A stretch of DNA of 64,000 nt from JAHBNG01 sp039028975 (GTDB lineage: Bacteria > Chloroflexota > Anaerolineae > Caldilineales > Caldilineaceae), in contig JBCCHB010000025.1 in NCBI GenBank assembly GCA_039028975.1, forward strand, positions 1 to 64,000, written 5' to 3'. Shown piece after piece: positions 1-7,993 of the stretch (position 1 is the first letter of the stretch; each line of letters begins with the position of its first letter). Below the pieces are notes generated by a model, which worked only from the letters and a program-made list of their open reading frames with translations, ran no database searches and was not told where the DNA came from. The translations under genes were made by a program, and so were the position numbers.

Positions 1-3000
1 CTCCCATCGCCTTCGTCTGCAGAGATTGTGTCAGTGATGGTGCTCGAAGAATCGATGTCTACCGTTCCTGAGATATCAATCGTATCCGAAATATCCACCG
101 TCTCGGTGATGTCAGTTGTGTCGTCAATTTCTGTGACGCCGGATTCGTCGTCGGCATCGCTATCCTCATCACTCCCATCGCTTTCATCTGCAGAGGTTGT
201 GTCCGTGATAATGCTCGAGGAATCGATGTCTACCGTTCCTGAGATATCAATCGTATCCGAAATATCTACTGTGATGTCAGTTGTGTCGTCAATTTCTGCG
301 GTGTCGGACTCGTCGCCTGCATCGCTACCCTCAGCCTCTTCATCGCCTTCGTCTGCAGAGGTTGTGTCCGTGATGGTGCTCGAGGAATCGATGTCTACCG
401 TTCCTGAGATGCCAACCGTATCCGAAATATCTACCGTCTCTGTGATTTCGGCTGTGTCGTCAATTTCTGTGATGCCGGATTCGTCGTCTGCATCGCCATC
501 CTCATCACTCCCATCGCCTTCGTCGGCCAGGGTTGTGTCCGTGATAATGCTCGGGGAATCGATGTCTACCGTTCCTGATATGCCAACCGTCTCCGAAATG
601 TCTACCGTCTCTGTGATATCGGCTGTGTCGTCAATTTCTGTGACGTCAGATTCGTCGTCGGCATCACTACCCTCATCACTCTCATCGCCTTCGTCTGCAG
701 AGGTTGTGTCCGTGATGGTGCTTGAGGAATCGATGTCTACTGTTCCTGAGATACCAACCGTATCCGAAATGTCTACCGTCTCTGTGATTTCGGCTGTGTC
801 TTCAATTTCTGTGACGTCGGAATCCTCGTCTGCATCGCCATCCTCATCACTCCCATCGCCTTCGTCGGCTAGGGTTGTGTCCGTGATAATGCTCGAGGAA
901 TCGATGTCTACCGTTCCTGAGATATCAATCGTATCCGAAATGTCTACCGTCTCTGTGATGTCGGCTGTATCGTCAATTTCTGCGGTGTCGGATTCACCTG
1001 CATCGCTATCCTCAGCATCCCCATCACCCTCGTCGGTGGAGGATGTTTCGGGACTAATAGACGACGCGTTTACATCAATGGCGTCAGAATCATCGTCAGC
1101 TTCTTCATCTGTTGAGACGGTATCAGTCATAGCTGTGGAAGAATCAATGTCGACTGTACCCGAGATACCAACCGTATCCGAAATGTCTACCGTCTCTGTG
1201 ATTTCGGCTGTGTCGTCAATTTCTGCGGCGTCAGATTCGTCGTCGGCATCGCTCCCCTCATCACTCCCATCGCCTTCGTTGGCAGAGGTTGTGTCCGTGA
1301 TGGTGCTCGAGGAATCGATGTCTACCGTTCCTGAGATGCCAACCGTATCCGAAATATCCACCGTCTCTGTGATATCGGCTGTGCCCTCAATTTCCGTGGC
1401 GTCGGATTCGTCGTCAGCATCGTCGTCTGCATCGCTACCCTCATCACTCCCATCGTCGTCGGTAGCAGTGATGTCCGTGATGGTGCTCGAGGAATCAATG
1501 TCGACTATACCCGAGATGCCAACCGTATTCGAAATGTCTACCGTTTCAGTGATGTCAGTTGTATCGTCAATATCTGTAGCGTCAGACTCATCGTCGGCAT
1601 CGCTATCCTCAGCACTCTCATCGCCTTCGTCGGCAGAGGTTGTGTCCGTGATGGTGCTTGAGGCATCGATGTCGACTGTACCCGAGATGCCAACCGTCTC
1701 CGAAATATCCACAGTCTCCGTGATATCGGCTGTATCGCCAATTTCTGCGGCGTCGGATTCGCCTGTAGCGGATGTGTCAGTAATGGTACCTGAGGAATCG
1801 ATGTCTACCGTTCCTGAGATGCCAACCGTATCCGAAATATCTACCGTCTCTGTGATGTCAGCTGTATCGTCAATCTCTTCTGTGGCGTCAGACTCATCGT
1901 CTGCATCGCTATCCTCCGCAGCCTCATCGCCTTCGTCTGCAGCGGTTGTGTCAGTAATGGTGCCTGATGAATCGATGTCTACCGTACCCGAGATGCCAAC
2001 CGTCTCCGAGATGCCAACCGTATCCGAAATGCCTACTGTCTCGGTGATGTCAGTTGTATCGTCAATTTCTGCGGCGTCAGATTCGTCGTCTGCATCGCTA
2101 TCCTCAGCACTCTCATCGCCGTCGTCGGTAGCGGTTGTGTCCGTGATAATGCTCGAGGAATCGATGTCTACCGTTCCTGAGATACCAACCGTATCCGAAA
2201 TATCCACCGTCTCTGTGATTTCGGCTGTGTCTTCAATTTCTGTGGCGTCAGAGTCGCTGTCAGCATCGTCTTCCTCATCCCCCTCGTCGGCAGAGGTTGT
2301 TTCGGGGCTAATAGACGAAGCGTCTACATCAGCAGAAGTTGTGTCCGTAATGGTGCTCGAGGAATCGATGTCTACGGTACCCGAGATACCAACCGTATCC
2401 GAAATATCCACCGTCCCGGTGATGTCAGTTGTGTCGTCAATTTCTGTGACGCCGGATTCGTCTGCATCGCTATCCTCATCACTCCCATCGCCTTCGTCTG
2501 CAGCGGTTGTGTCAGTAATGGTGCCTGATGAATCGATGTCTACCGTACCCGGGATGCCAACCGTATCCGAGATGCTAACCGTATCCGAAATATCCACAGT
2601 CTCTGTGACATCGGCTGTGTCTTCAATTTCTGTGATGCCGGATTCGTCGTCTGCATCGCCATCCTCCGCAGCCTCATCGCCTTCGTCGGCTAGGGTTGTG
2701 TCCGTGATAATGCTCAAGGAATCGATGTCTACCGTTCCTGAGATACCAACCGTATCCGAAATATCCACCGTCTCGGTGATGTCAGTTGTATCGTCAATTT
2801 CTGCGGTGTCGGATTCGTCGTCGGCATCACTACCCTCATCACTCCCACCGCCTTCGTCGGTAGCAGTTGTGTTCGTGATGGTGCTCGAGGAATCAATGTC
2901 TACCGTTCCTGAGATATCAATCGTATCGGAAATGTCTACCGTCTCTGTGATTTCGGCTGTGTCGTCAATATCTGCGACGTCAGACTCATCGTCTGCATCG

Positions 3001-3761
3001 CTATCCTCATCGCCGTCGTCGGTAGCGGCTGTACCAGTAATGATGCTTGAGGAATCGATGTCTACCGTTCCTGAGATGCCAACCGTATCCAAAATGTCTA
3101 TTGTCTCGGTGATGTCAGCTGTGTCGTCAATCTCTTCTGTGGCGTCAGACTCATCGTCTGCATCGCTATCCTCCGCAGCCTCATCGCCGTCGTCCGTAGT
3201 GGCTGTGTCAGTAATGGTGCCTGAGGAATCGATGTCTACCGTACCCGAGATGCCAACCGTATCCGAGATGCCTACTGTCTCCGTGATGTCAGCTGTGTCG
3301 TCAATCTCTGTGACGTCGGAATCTTCGTCTGCATCGCCACCTTCATTACCCTCATCGCCGTCGTCGGTAGCGGTTGTATCGGTAGCGGTTGTATCGGTGA
3401 CGGCACTTGAGGCATCGTTATCAGCAGAGGTAGACGATTCCCCATCTGCATTGTCTTCTGTAGGCGCGTTTGTGTCAGTTGAATCAGTCTCGCCGTTTGA
3501 CTCATCGGTGGTGGCCTCATCTTCCGTGCTTTCTTGTGAAACGAGGGCGGCCGTTGATGAATCACTTTGATCCGCTGCATCACGCTGACCTCGATTGGTG
3601 AAACCCAACCAACCAAGAAGTAGGATTAGTACTGCCAGACCGATGTAGACAGGGCCCCAAAATTTTCCTTTCGGGAAATTATAGTTTGTCGATGTTGATA
3701 CGATGCGGCGAAAAAGTGATGGCTTGGGTTCTTGTCCTGACCCATTCTGTTTTTCTGACAC
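1..3761 (-). CDS. Giant acidic repeat membrane-anchored surface protein, C-terminus beyond window
   Basis: The minus-strand frame is open from a GTG at 3761-3759 to the window edge (about 1,250 codons, 3' partial). The product has a short basic cytoplasmic tail (about residues 1-36, with LFRR near 16-19), one hydrophobic segment at about 37-54 (VYIGLAVLILLLGWLGF), then a Ser/Thr/Asp/Glu-rich ectodomain with about 19 imperfect repeats of 55-58 residues. Repeat cores read like TEIDDTADITETVDIS followed by SGTVDIDSSS and an Asp/Glu/Ser-rich spacer. An in-frame stop lies just upstream of the GTG, which follows an AAGAGAG-like ribosome site. The opposite plus-strand frame is also open but contains no Tyr, His or Gln, the expected shadow of a stop-free minus frame. 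I infer a cell-surface or cation-binding protein; no known family is recognised. Confidence 0.8.
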   Translation of the reverse strand, partial: MSEKQNGSGQEPKPSLFRRIVSTSTNYNFPKGKFWGPVYIGLAVLILLLGWLGFTNRGQRDAADQSDSSTAALVSQESTEDEATTDESNGETDSTDTNAPTEDNADGESSTSADNDASSAVTDTTATDTTATDDGDEGNEGGDADEDSDVTEIDDTADITETVGISDTVGISGTVDIDSSGTITDTATTDDGDEAAEDSDADDESDATEEIDDTADITETIDILDTVGISGTVDIDSSSIITGTAATDDGDEDSDADDESDVADIDDTAEITETVDISDTIDISGTVDIDSSSTITNTTATDEGGGSDEGSDADDESDTAEIDDTTDITETVDISDTVGISGTVDIDSLSIITDTTLADEGDEAAEDGDADDESGITEIEDTADVTETVDISDTVSISDTVGIPGTVDIDSSGTITDTTAADEGDGSDEDSDADESGVTEIDDTTDITGTVDISDTVGISGTVDIDSSSTITDTTSADVDASSISPETTSADEGDEEDDADSDSDATEIEDTAEITETVDISDTVGISGTVDIDSSSIITDTTATDDGDESAEDSDADDESDAAEIDDTTDITETVGISDTVGISETVGISGTVDIDSSGTITDTTAADEGDEAAEDSDADDESDATEEIDDTADITETVDISDTVGISGTVDIDSSGTITDTSATGESDAAEIGDTADITETVDISETVGISGTVDIDASSTITDTTSADEGDESAEDSDADDESDATDIDDTTDITETVDISNTVGISGIVDIDSSSTITDITATDDDGSDEGSDADDDADDESDATEIEGTADITETVDISDTVGISGTVDIDSSSTITDTTSANEGDGSDEGSDADDESDAAEIDDTAEITETVDISDTVGISGTVDIDSSTAMTDTVSTDEEADDDSDAIDVNASSISPETSSTDEGDGDAEDSDAGESDTAEIDDTADITETVDISDTIDISGTVDIDSSSIITDTTLADEGDGSDEDGDADEDSDVTEIEDTAEITETVDISDTVGISGTVDIDSSSTITDTTSADEGDESDEGSDADDESDVTEIDDTADITETVDISETVGISGTVDIDSPSIITDTTLADEGDGSDEDGDADDESGITEIDDTAEITETVDISDTVGISGTVDIDSSSTITDTTSADEGDEEAEGSDAGDESDTAEIDDTTDITVDISDTIDISGTVDIDSSSIITDTTSADESDGSDEDSDADDESGVTEIDDTTDITETVDISDTIDISGTVDIDSSSTITDTISADEGDG
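28..3345 (-). repeat. About 19 tandem coding repeats of 165-175 bp
   Basis: The segment encoding TVDIDSSS (plus-strand landmark ATCGATGTCTACCG) recurs at about 52, 226, 390, 558, 732 and onward to about 3226, with a period near 171-174 bp. Two places carry an extra insertion (about 1035-1140 and 2285-2340), and some units contain duplicated VGISDT/VGISET hexads (about 1990-2030). Copies differ mostly by single bases. This is a coding minisatellite, not CRISPR: there are no unique spacers and the reading frame is kept. Confidence 0.9.
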
Positions 3762-4112
3762 TATGTGGACTCTCTTGCTACGTGTAGGTAATTTGGATGA
3801 TTATAATGGTTATTTGGCTACCGTTCATGACATCAATTTCTATTTTCGATGTCTGTTGAGTAGAGATCAGGGGGACGAATACAACAAAATTCGCAGTTTT
3901 AATCTGTTGATTATACAGGATGCAAGAGCTTGTTAACAAACATTGTTAATCACACGTGCTATAGATCTTAAGATAAAGTTTTTCCATCCCTATGAAGTTT
4001 TGGAGAGAATGGGCAGGGATTAGAGAGATTTGTCATCCCTGTAATCAGCGAAATCCCTTTCATAGCCTTGAACCATTGTCTGGAAATCTTGTTCTCAATA
4101 TCTAAAAGTAGG
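3762..4112. other. Intergenic region
   Basis: This gap separates the start of the acidic repeat gene from the end of the GNAT gene, both on the minus strand. A plus-strand frame crosses it but has no recognisable product. The one structure seen is CAGGGAT...ATCCCTG (about 4015-4044), a 7-bp inverted repeat without a T tract. It could be a weak hairpin downstream of the operon. Confidence 0.5.
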
Positions 4113-4709
4113 CTATAGAGTCATCCCATAGATGGTAGCCCCTTGCCCCTCTCTAAGTTTGGTAAAGCCCACATGTTCATAGAAGCCAATGGCCCGATGA
4201 TTATTCTTTCCCACACCTAAGTGGACACCTTCAATGTTTAAGATGCGCATCTGTTTTAAAAGCCTATCCACCAGCTTCCGCCCCCACCCCTCTCCTTGTC
4301 CTATGGGTAGGATATCAATATGCAAATGAGCGGGGTATCCAGCGAAATCATTTATAATGGTGTGACCGCGATGAATCGAGCGAATCATATCGGCATCTCT
4401 GCTCTTATCGCCTCCACGGGGGTATGGGTAGCGTGCGCGAAGGGACGGAAACCACTCTTTTTCGCAGAGATGACCGAACATTTCCGTATCGCGCACGCCT
4501 AAAATATAGCCACAGCATTGGCTATTGCCGACCAGAACAAATGCCAGTTCGGGTTCCAAAACGGCATAAGGCGCGGCATAGTAATGACCGATTAGATCTG
4601 GATCGGTGTAGAGATGGGTCGCATCTTCGCCACTATCTCCCGTCTCTAGGCAGATCCGATATAGAGAGGTCAGGTCTGTTGGATGATAAGGTCGAATTTC
4701 AAAAGTCAT
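4113..4709 (-). CDS. GNAT-family N-acetyltransferase
   Basis: A 198-residue protein with the GNAT fold. The acetyl-CoA pyrophosphate-binding motif is QGEGWGRKL (about residues 137-145, the Q-x-x-G-x-G/A pattern), followed by VHLGVGKNNHRAIGFYEHVGF, the classical strand 5/helix 4 of the family. The N-terminal half (IRPYHPTDLTSLYRICLETG) resembles acetyltransferases related to the C-terminal HAT-like domain of O-GlcNAcases. It starts 3 bases after the stop of the PIG-L deacetylase gene and is the last gene of a three-gene operon. The acceptor is unknown; an amine freed by the neighbouring deacetylase is an attractive but untested substrate. Confidence 0.88.
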   Translation of the reverse strand: MTFEIRPYHPTDLTSLYRICLETGDSGEDATHLYTDPDLIGHYYAAPYAVLEPELAFVLVGNSQCCGYILGVRDTEMFGHLCEKEWFPSLRARYPYPRGGDKSRDADMIRSIHRGHTIINDFAGYPAHLHIDILPIGQGEGWGRKLVDRLLKQMRILNIEGVHLGVGKNNHRAIGFYEHVGFTKLREGQGATIYGMTL

Positions 4710-4712
4710 ACG

Positions 4713-5480
4713 CTATTTTGTCAATTTTTGGTTCTTCTTCTCAAGTAATTTTGCCCAAGTTTCGTCATTTTCTATCGTCAAGACTCGGAAAGACTCTGCA
4801 TAGGCCATCTCAACCTGCTTACCTCTTTCAGCCGCTCGATTTCTCATCTGTGTTTCCAGCTCTGCCCACTCACCTACTTGGCTAACATGCTTCTTAAGTG
4901 CCTCAATTTTGAGATCGATGGTATCGCTAATGTTGATAAAGGTGCTCCCTTCACCCCAGGTTGAAATGTAGACTTTGCGTACCTTGTGGGCTGATAACCC
5001 CTCCTCTTCCAGTTCCTCAAAGAGATTGGGCTGACCAGCAGCAGGGAAAACAGCATCTACGGCCGCACCACCTACTGCTCGGTGGTCAGGGTGATTGATG
5101 CCTCCTCTTGGTGTAAAGAGCAGGGTTGGATCCCCGCATATGACCACTTCGGGTTGGAATCGACGAATCTCGCGCACCACCCGTTTGCGTAACTCCATGG
5201 TGTTTTCCACCATACCATCACCAACACGGAAGAATGTAACGTCCTTTACCCCTACAACCTCTGCTGCGGCCAGGGTCTCAGCCTCGCGGATTTTCGCAGC
5301 TTCGGCCTTGGTCATACCCGGTTTGGCGATGCCTACATCACCACTTGTGACCAGGACATAGGCGGCTCTTGCGCCATCTTTAACCCACCGAGCAATGGTC
5401 CCAGCACAGCCAAATTCAATATCGTCCGGGTGGGCAAAGACTGCCAGTACGCTCTCGGGGGTATATATGTTGTTCGTCAT
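4713..5480 (-). CDS. PIG-L/LmbE-family zinc-dependent N-deacetylase
   Basis: The zinc-binding motif AHPDDIEFG lies near the N-terminus (about residues 16-24), and a second conserved segment, NHPDHR, is around residue 130. Both are hallmarks of the family that removes acetyl groups from N-acetylglucosaminyl conjugates (MshB, BshB, PIG-L). A longer frame extends upstream into the dioxygenase gene. I chose the ATG at 5480 because GGAGA sits 7 bases before it and the product then begins as usual for the family (255 residues). It is middle gene of the operon, 130 bases after the dioxygenase and 3 before the GNAT. The substrate cannot be told from sequence. Confidence 0.9.
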   Translation of the reverse strand: MTNNIYTPESVLAVFAHPDDIEFGCAGTIARWVKDGARAAYVLVTSGDVGIAKPGMTKAEAAKIREAETLAAAEVVGVKDVTFFRVGDGMVENTMELRKRVVREIRRFQPEVVICGDPTLLFTPRGGINHPDHRAVGGAAVDAVFPAAGQPNLFEELEEEGLSAHKVRKVYISTWGEGSTFINISDTIDLKIEALKKHVSQVGEWAELETQMRNRAAERGKQVEMAYAESFRVLTIENDETWAKLLEKKNQKLTK

Positions 5481-5610
5481 CTCAATGTCTCCATATTGTT
5501 TATTATGCGCTATTAGCCATGGCTCCATAGGGAATCCAAGGATATCACTGGTTTGGAAGGTCCATTCACTTGAAAAATTGTTCCACTCCGTTGCCAGATC
5601 CTGGAAACGC

Positions 5611-6366
5611 TTATAGAGCATCCATCATTACTGTATCAGGACGGCCACCAATCGAAGGTGGTGCAATTAAGCGCAATTGTTGTTCTGTTATACTTGGGTA
5701 GTCCTCGGCACGATAGTAATTTTGCGACCAAGACGAGTGACCAGGGCTGTATTTGTATAGTAGCGCGCGTCGCTGATGTTTGGCCTGCCAAGGCATGGTG
5801 CCATGAATCAAGGCTTCTGTGAAGATGAGCGCATCGCCTGCCTCAACAGCAGGTTGACGTACATAGTGAGCGTTCCGCTCATATACCTTCACATCTTCTG
5901 GCAGATTGTCCACAAAGTTGCTCTTATGGCTGCCAGGAATGCAGGCAAACCCGCCATCACCTTCGTGGGCATGGGTTAAGAAAAAGGTGCAGACGGTCAA
6001 TCCATTGCGCATGATACCATCTCGATATTTGTACCAATGATCGGCCTCTCGATCTGTTTCGCCACCATGCAAACGACCAGCGCGCCCTCCTTCAGTCATA
6101 AAGATGCAATAGTCGTGATCAATGCGGACTTTGGGGCCAAGTAGTTCAAGCAGATATGGCATAATTTTGGGATGATCCATGAGCGCTTGGAATGATGGCC
6201 CCCATTGGGAAACTTGGCTGGTGCGGCGGATTGCTGAGTCCTCGCCGTTGCTTGGGAAGGCATCATCTGCCTCTTGGTTCATGCGCTCTACTTCACTTTC
6301 ACTCAGCACATTTTTGATAACGATATATCCTTCAAGGTCGAAAATGAATTTTTCTTCTGGTGTCAT
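5611..6366 (-). CDS. Phytanoyl-CoA dioxygenase (PhyH) family Fe(II)/2-oxoglutarate oxygenase
   Basis: A 251-residue protein of the PhyH family, which hydroxylates small molecules using Fe(II) and 2-oxoglutarate. Visible hallmarks are GRLHGGE (about 97-103, with His100 a probable iron ligand), the jelly-roll segment GDGGFACIPGSHKSN (137-150), and ALIHGTMPW (185-193, His188 probable second iron His), followed by RRALLYKY, whose Arg would bind 2-oxoglutarate. The acidic iron ligand is not certain. The ATG at 6366 follows a near-perfect AAGGAGGA, so this is the likely head of the operon with PIG-L and GNAT genes. Together they look like a small tailoring pathway rather than lipid catabolism. Confidence 0.9.
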   Translation of the reverse strand: MTPEEKFIFDLEGYIVIKNVLSESEVERMNQEADDAFPSNGEDSAIRRTSQVSQWGPSFQALMDHPKIMPYLLELLGPKVRIDHDYCIFMTEGGRAGRLHGGETDREADHWYKYRDGIMRNGLTVCTFFLTHAHEGDGGFACIPGSHKSNFVDNLPEDVKVYERNAHYVRQPAVEAGDALIFTEALIHGTMPWQAKHQRRALLYKYSPGHSSWSQNYYRAEDYPSITEQQLRLIAPPSIGGRPDTVMMDAL

Positions 6367-6382
6367 ATGCGTCCTCCTTCAT
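6358..6382 (-). promoter_or_regulatory. Strong ribosome-binding site of the dioxygenase gene
   Basis: On the minus strand AAGGAGGACGCAT directly precedes the ATG at 6366. It is one of the best Shine-Dalgarno matches in the window and fixes the operon's first start. Confidence 0.75.
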
Positions 6383-6703
6383 ATCAACAACGATTTCTCA
6401 CCCTATCAACAGATTCCAGAAGCCTAGTTTGGCTGAGGCAAAAAGCCATCAGTACTATACCATTTTTTCGGTATAGTCCGATAAATTCGATGAGTATGTG
6501 GCGATGCTATCCGCCAGACATCTTGCCCAGTGGATTCTAGAACGCCAAAGTGTCAATCCAGATGCGTTTCATGGTAAGAGTTTGTCATGCTAGCTTAGGG
6601 CGACGAGTTGACCGAGCCGCTTTTGACGAGGGATGGAGGACATTATACAATCCAGGCGGTTACTACACAGTATATGTATGGTATGGCCTAGCTGCTAACC
6701 ATC

Positions 6704-6789
6704 TATACTCAGCTCCGTTTGAAAACAAGAGTTTGGTCACTCTGGTAGAGCAGCGGAAAACTCCTGTTTTCAAAACGACCGCAGTTTAA
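6704..6789 (+). repeat. Family 1 hairpin element, copy a
   Basis: The left end is TATACTCAGCTCCGTTT and the right end AAAACGACCGCAGTTTA. Inside is an inverted repeat, GAAAACAAGAGTTT pairing with AAACTCCTGTTTTC, around a 23-base loop containing CTCTGGTAGAG. It lies between the dioxygenase operon and the methyltransferase gene in a 450-base gap (6367-6816). The rest of that gap shows no gene; a short frame at 6550-6789 overlaps the element and is not convincing. Confidence 0.85.
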
Positions 6790-6816
6790 TTGAGAGATTT
6801 GGTTTGTCAATTCATA

Positions 6817-7647
6817 ATGATAGATATCCAGACTTTTTATAACGAACATCCAATCAATGAGTTTGAAATTCTCTCTAAAGTAGAGGCTAGGGGGAAATCT
6901 CTTGATGCTCTAAGTCCTTCCGATCTCTATCCTTATGATCAGGATCATTATGGTGGATTAGCTGCAAACGATGCTCTAGCAACGGCACTCTCTATCAGTT
7001 CTCATAGTCACGTCTTGGATCTTTGCTCTGGCATGGGTGGCCCCGCTCGGTATCTGGCTGCCAAATATGGGTGTCGGGTTCATGGTGTGGAGCTAAACAG
7101 CTCTCGAATTGTGGGAGCCAGAAAGCTAACCGAATTGGTTGGATTGGCGACACAAGTGACCTTTTCCCAGGGAAATGCTTCTGACCTGGCTTTGGATTTA
7201 GAGGGTTTTGATGTCGCAATCAGCCAAGAGGCATTTTTACACATTCCTCAAAAGGAAGCGCTGTTGGCCGGTATTTTTAGAGTTCTTGCACCAAGCGGTC
7301 GGCTCGGTTTTACTGATTGGACTGCGTCACCAACGTTAACAGCAACCCATCGAACTCGATTCGTTGAGACATTTGCGGCCCAACGGATTTTGGGTCAAAA
7401 AGAGTATTGCGATATCCTTGACGCAGCCGGATTTAAGGAGATCGAAGTGATTGATCTATCGGCAAACTGGCGGGTTTTGCTACATGAGCGTCTCGAGATG
7501 TTTCGTTCTCTAGAAGCTGAAACAGTCGCACGTTTTGGTCAGGAACGTCATAATACATATATAAGAAACTATGAGTTTTTTGTTGCTTGTATTGATGGCG
7601 GAGATTTAGGCGGTTCACGTTTTGTTGCTCATATCAATTCCTCATGA
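6817..7647 (+). CDS. Class I SAM-dependent methyltransferase (small-molecule N-methyltransferase type)
   Basis: A 276-residue protein with the Rossmann-like methyltransferase fold. Motif I is VLDLCSGMGGPARYLA (about residues 57-72), the acidic ribose-binding residue is in VHGVEL, and post-motif segments are QEAFLHIPQKEALLAGIFRVLAPSGRLGFTDW. The N-terminal YDQDHYGGLAANDALA resembles glycine/sarcosine/dimethylglycine and phosphoethanolamine N-methyltransferases. A TTG 27 bases upstream would add nine residues with no better ribosome site, so I chose the ATG at 6817. It stands alone between a hairpin element and the transporter operon. The substrate is unknown. Confidence 0.85.
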   Translation: MIDIQTFYNEHPINEFEILSKVEARGKSLDALSPSDLYPYDQDHYGGLAANDALATALSISSHSHVLDLCSGMGGPARYLAAKYGCRVHGVELNSSRIVGARKLTELVGLATQVTFSQGNASDLALDLEGFDVAISQEAFLHIPQKEALLAGIFRVLAPSGRLGFTDWTASPTLTATHRTRFVETFAAQRILGQKEYCDILDAAGFKEIEVIDLSANWRVLLHERLEMFRSLEAETVARFGQERHNTYIRNYEFFVACIDGGDLGGSRFVAHINSS

Positions 7648-7847
7648 GCCAGCCCTAAGGATCGAGAATTTAATAAAACGTAATGGAAGATCTCTCGGGT
7701 ACTCGAGATGACAGGACTGAAGTTTTGGGTTTTATTTGATCTTGATTCCTACTGGCTTTTCTGCAATCTATGTAATGGTCAATAGAAGTATATATAGCTC
7801 TTTGGAATCTCATGTGGTTGACAAGGAAATGCGCATGTTTGTAGTTT

Positions 7848-7937
7848 GTAGGTCACATCCCCAGCTTCCTGGGGACAAGCTTGTAATGTGACAAGCCTGC
7901 TTCGGTGGAACCACGTCACTTTTCAAAAGTGACCTAC
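7848..7937 (+). other. Nested-hairpin element upstream of the ABC transporter
   Basis: Nested inverted repeats lie in the 346-base gap before the binding-protein gene. The outer pair is GTAGGTCAC with GTGACCTAC. Inside are GTCACAT with ATGTGAC, enclosing the perfect hairpin CCCCAG-CTTC-CTGGGG. At the right end is the 19-base palindrome GTCACTTTTCAAAAGTGAC. Some pairings are mutually exclusive, so alternative folds are possible. It could be a repeat element or a cis-acting RNA leader of the transporter operon. I do not recognise it as a known riboswitch. Confidence 0.6.
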
Positions 7938-7993
7938 GAGTGTCTGGTCAAAAGAAGTATATATTCATGTATCCTACAACGAAAAGGCGAAAT

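Noticed and set aside
28..3345. Possible CRISPR-like array because of regular repeats
   Set aside because: Repeats are about 170 bp, head-to-tail, without unique spacers, and keep a reading frame; they are coding.
28..3570. A plus-strand 1,180-codon frame rich in Ser, Val and Met with repeats
   Set aside because: It is the antisense of a minus frame that has a start, membrane helix and sensible acidic ectodomain. It lacks Tyr, His and Gln, the mark of an opposite frame that avoids stops.
3703..3936. Short plus-strand frame opposite the start of the acidic repeat gene
   Set aside because: It overlaps the minus-strand start region, resembles no family and has no ribosome site.
6550..6789. Short plus-strand frame before the methyltransferase
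   Set aside because: Its second half is the hairpin element, it has no recognisable motif, and its end is created by the element's right end.
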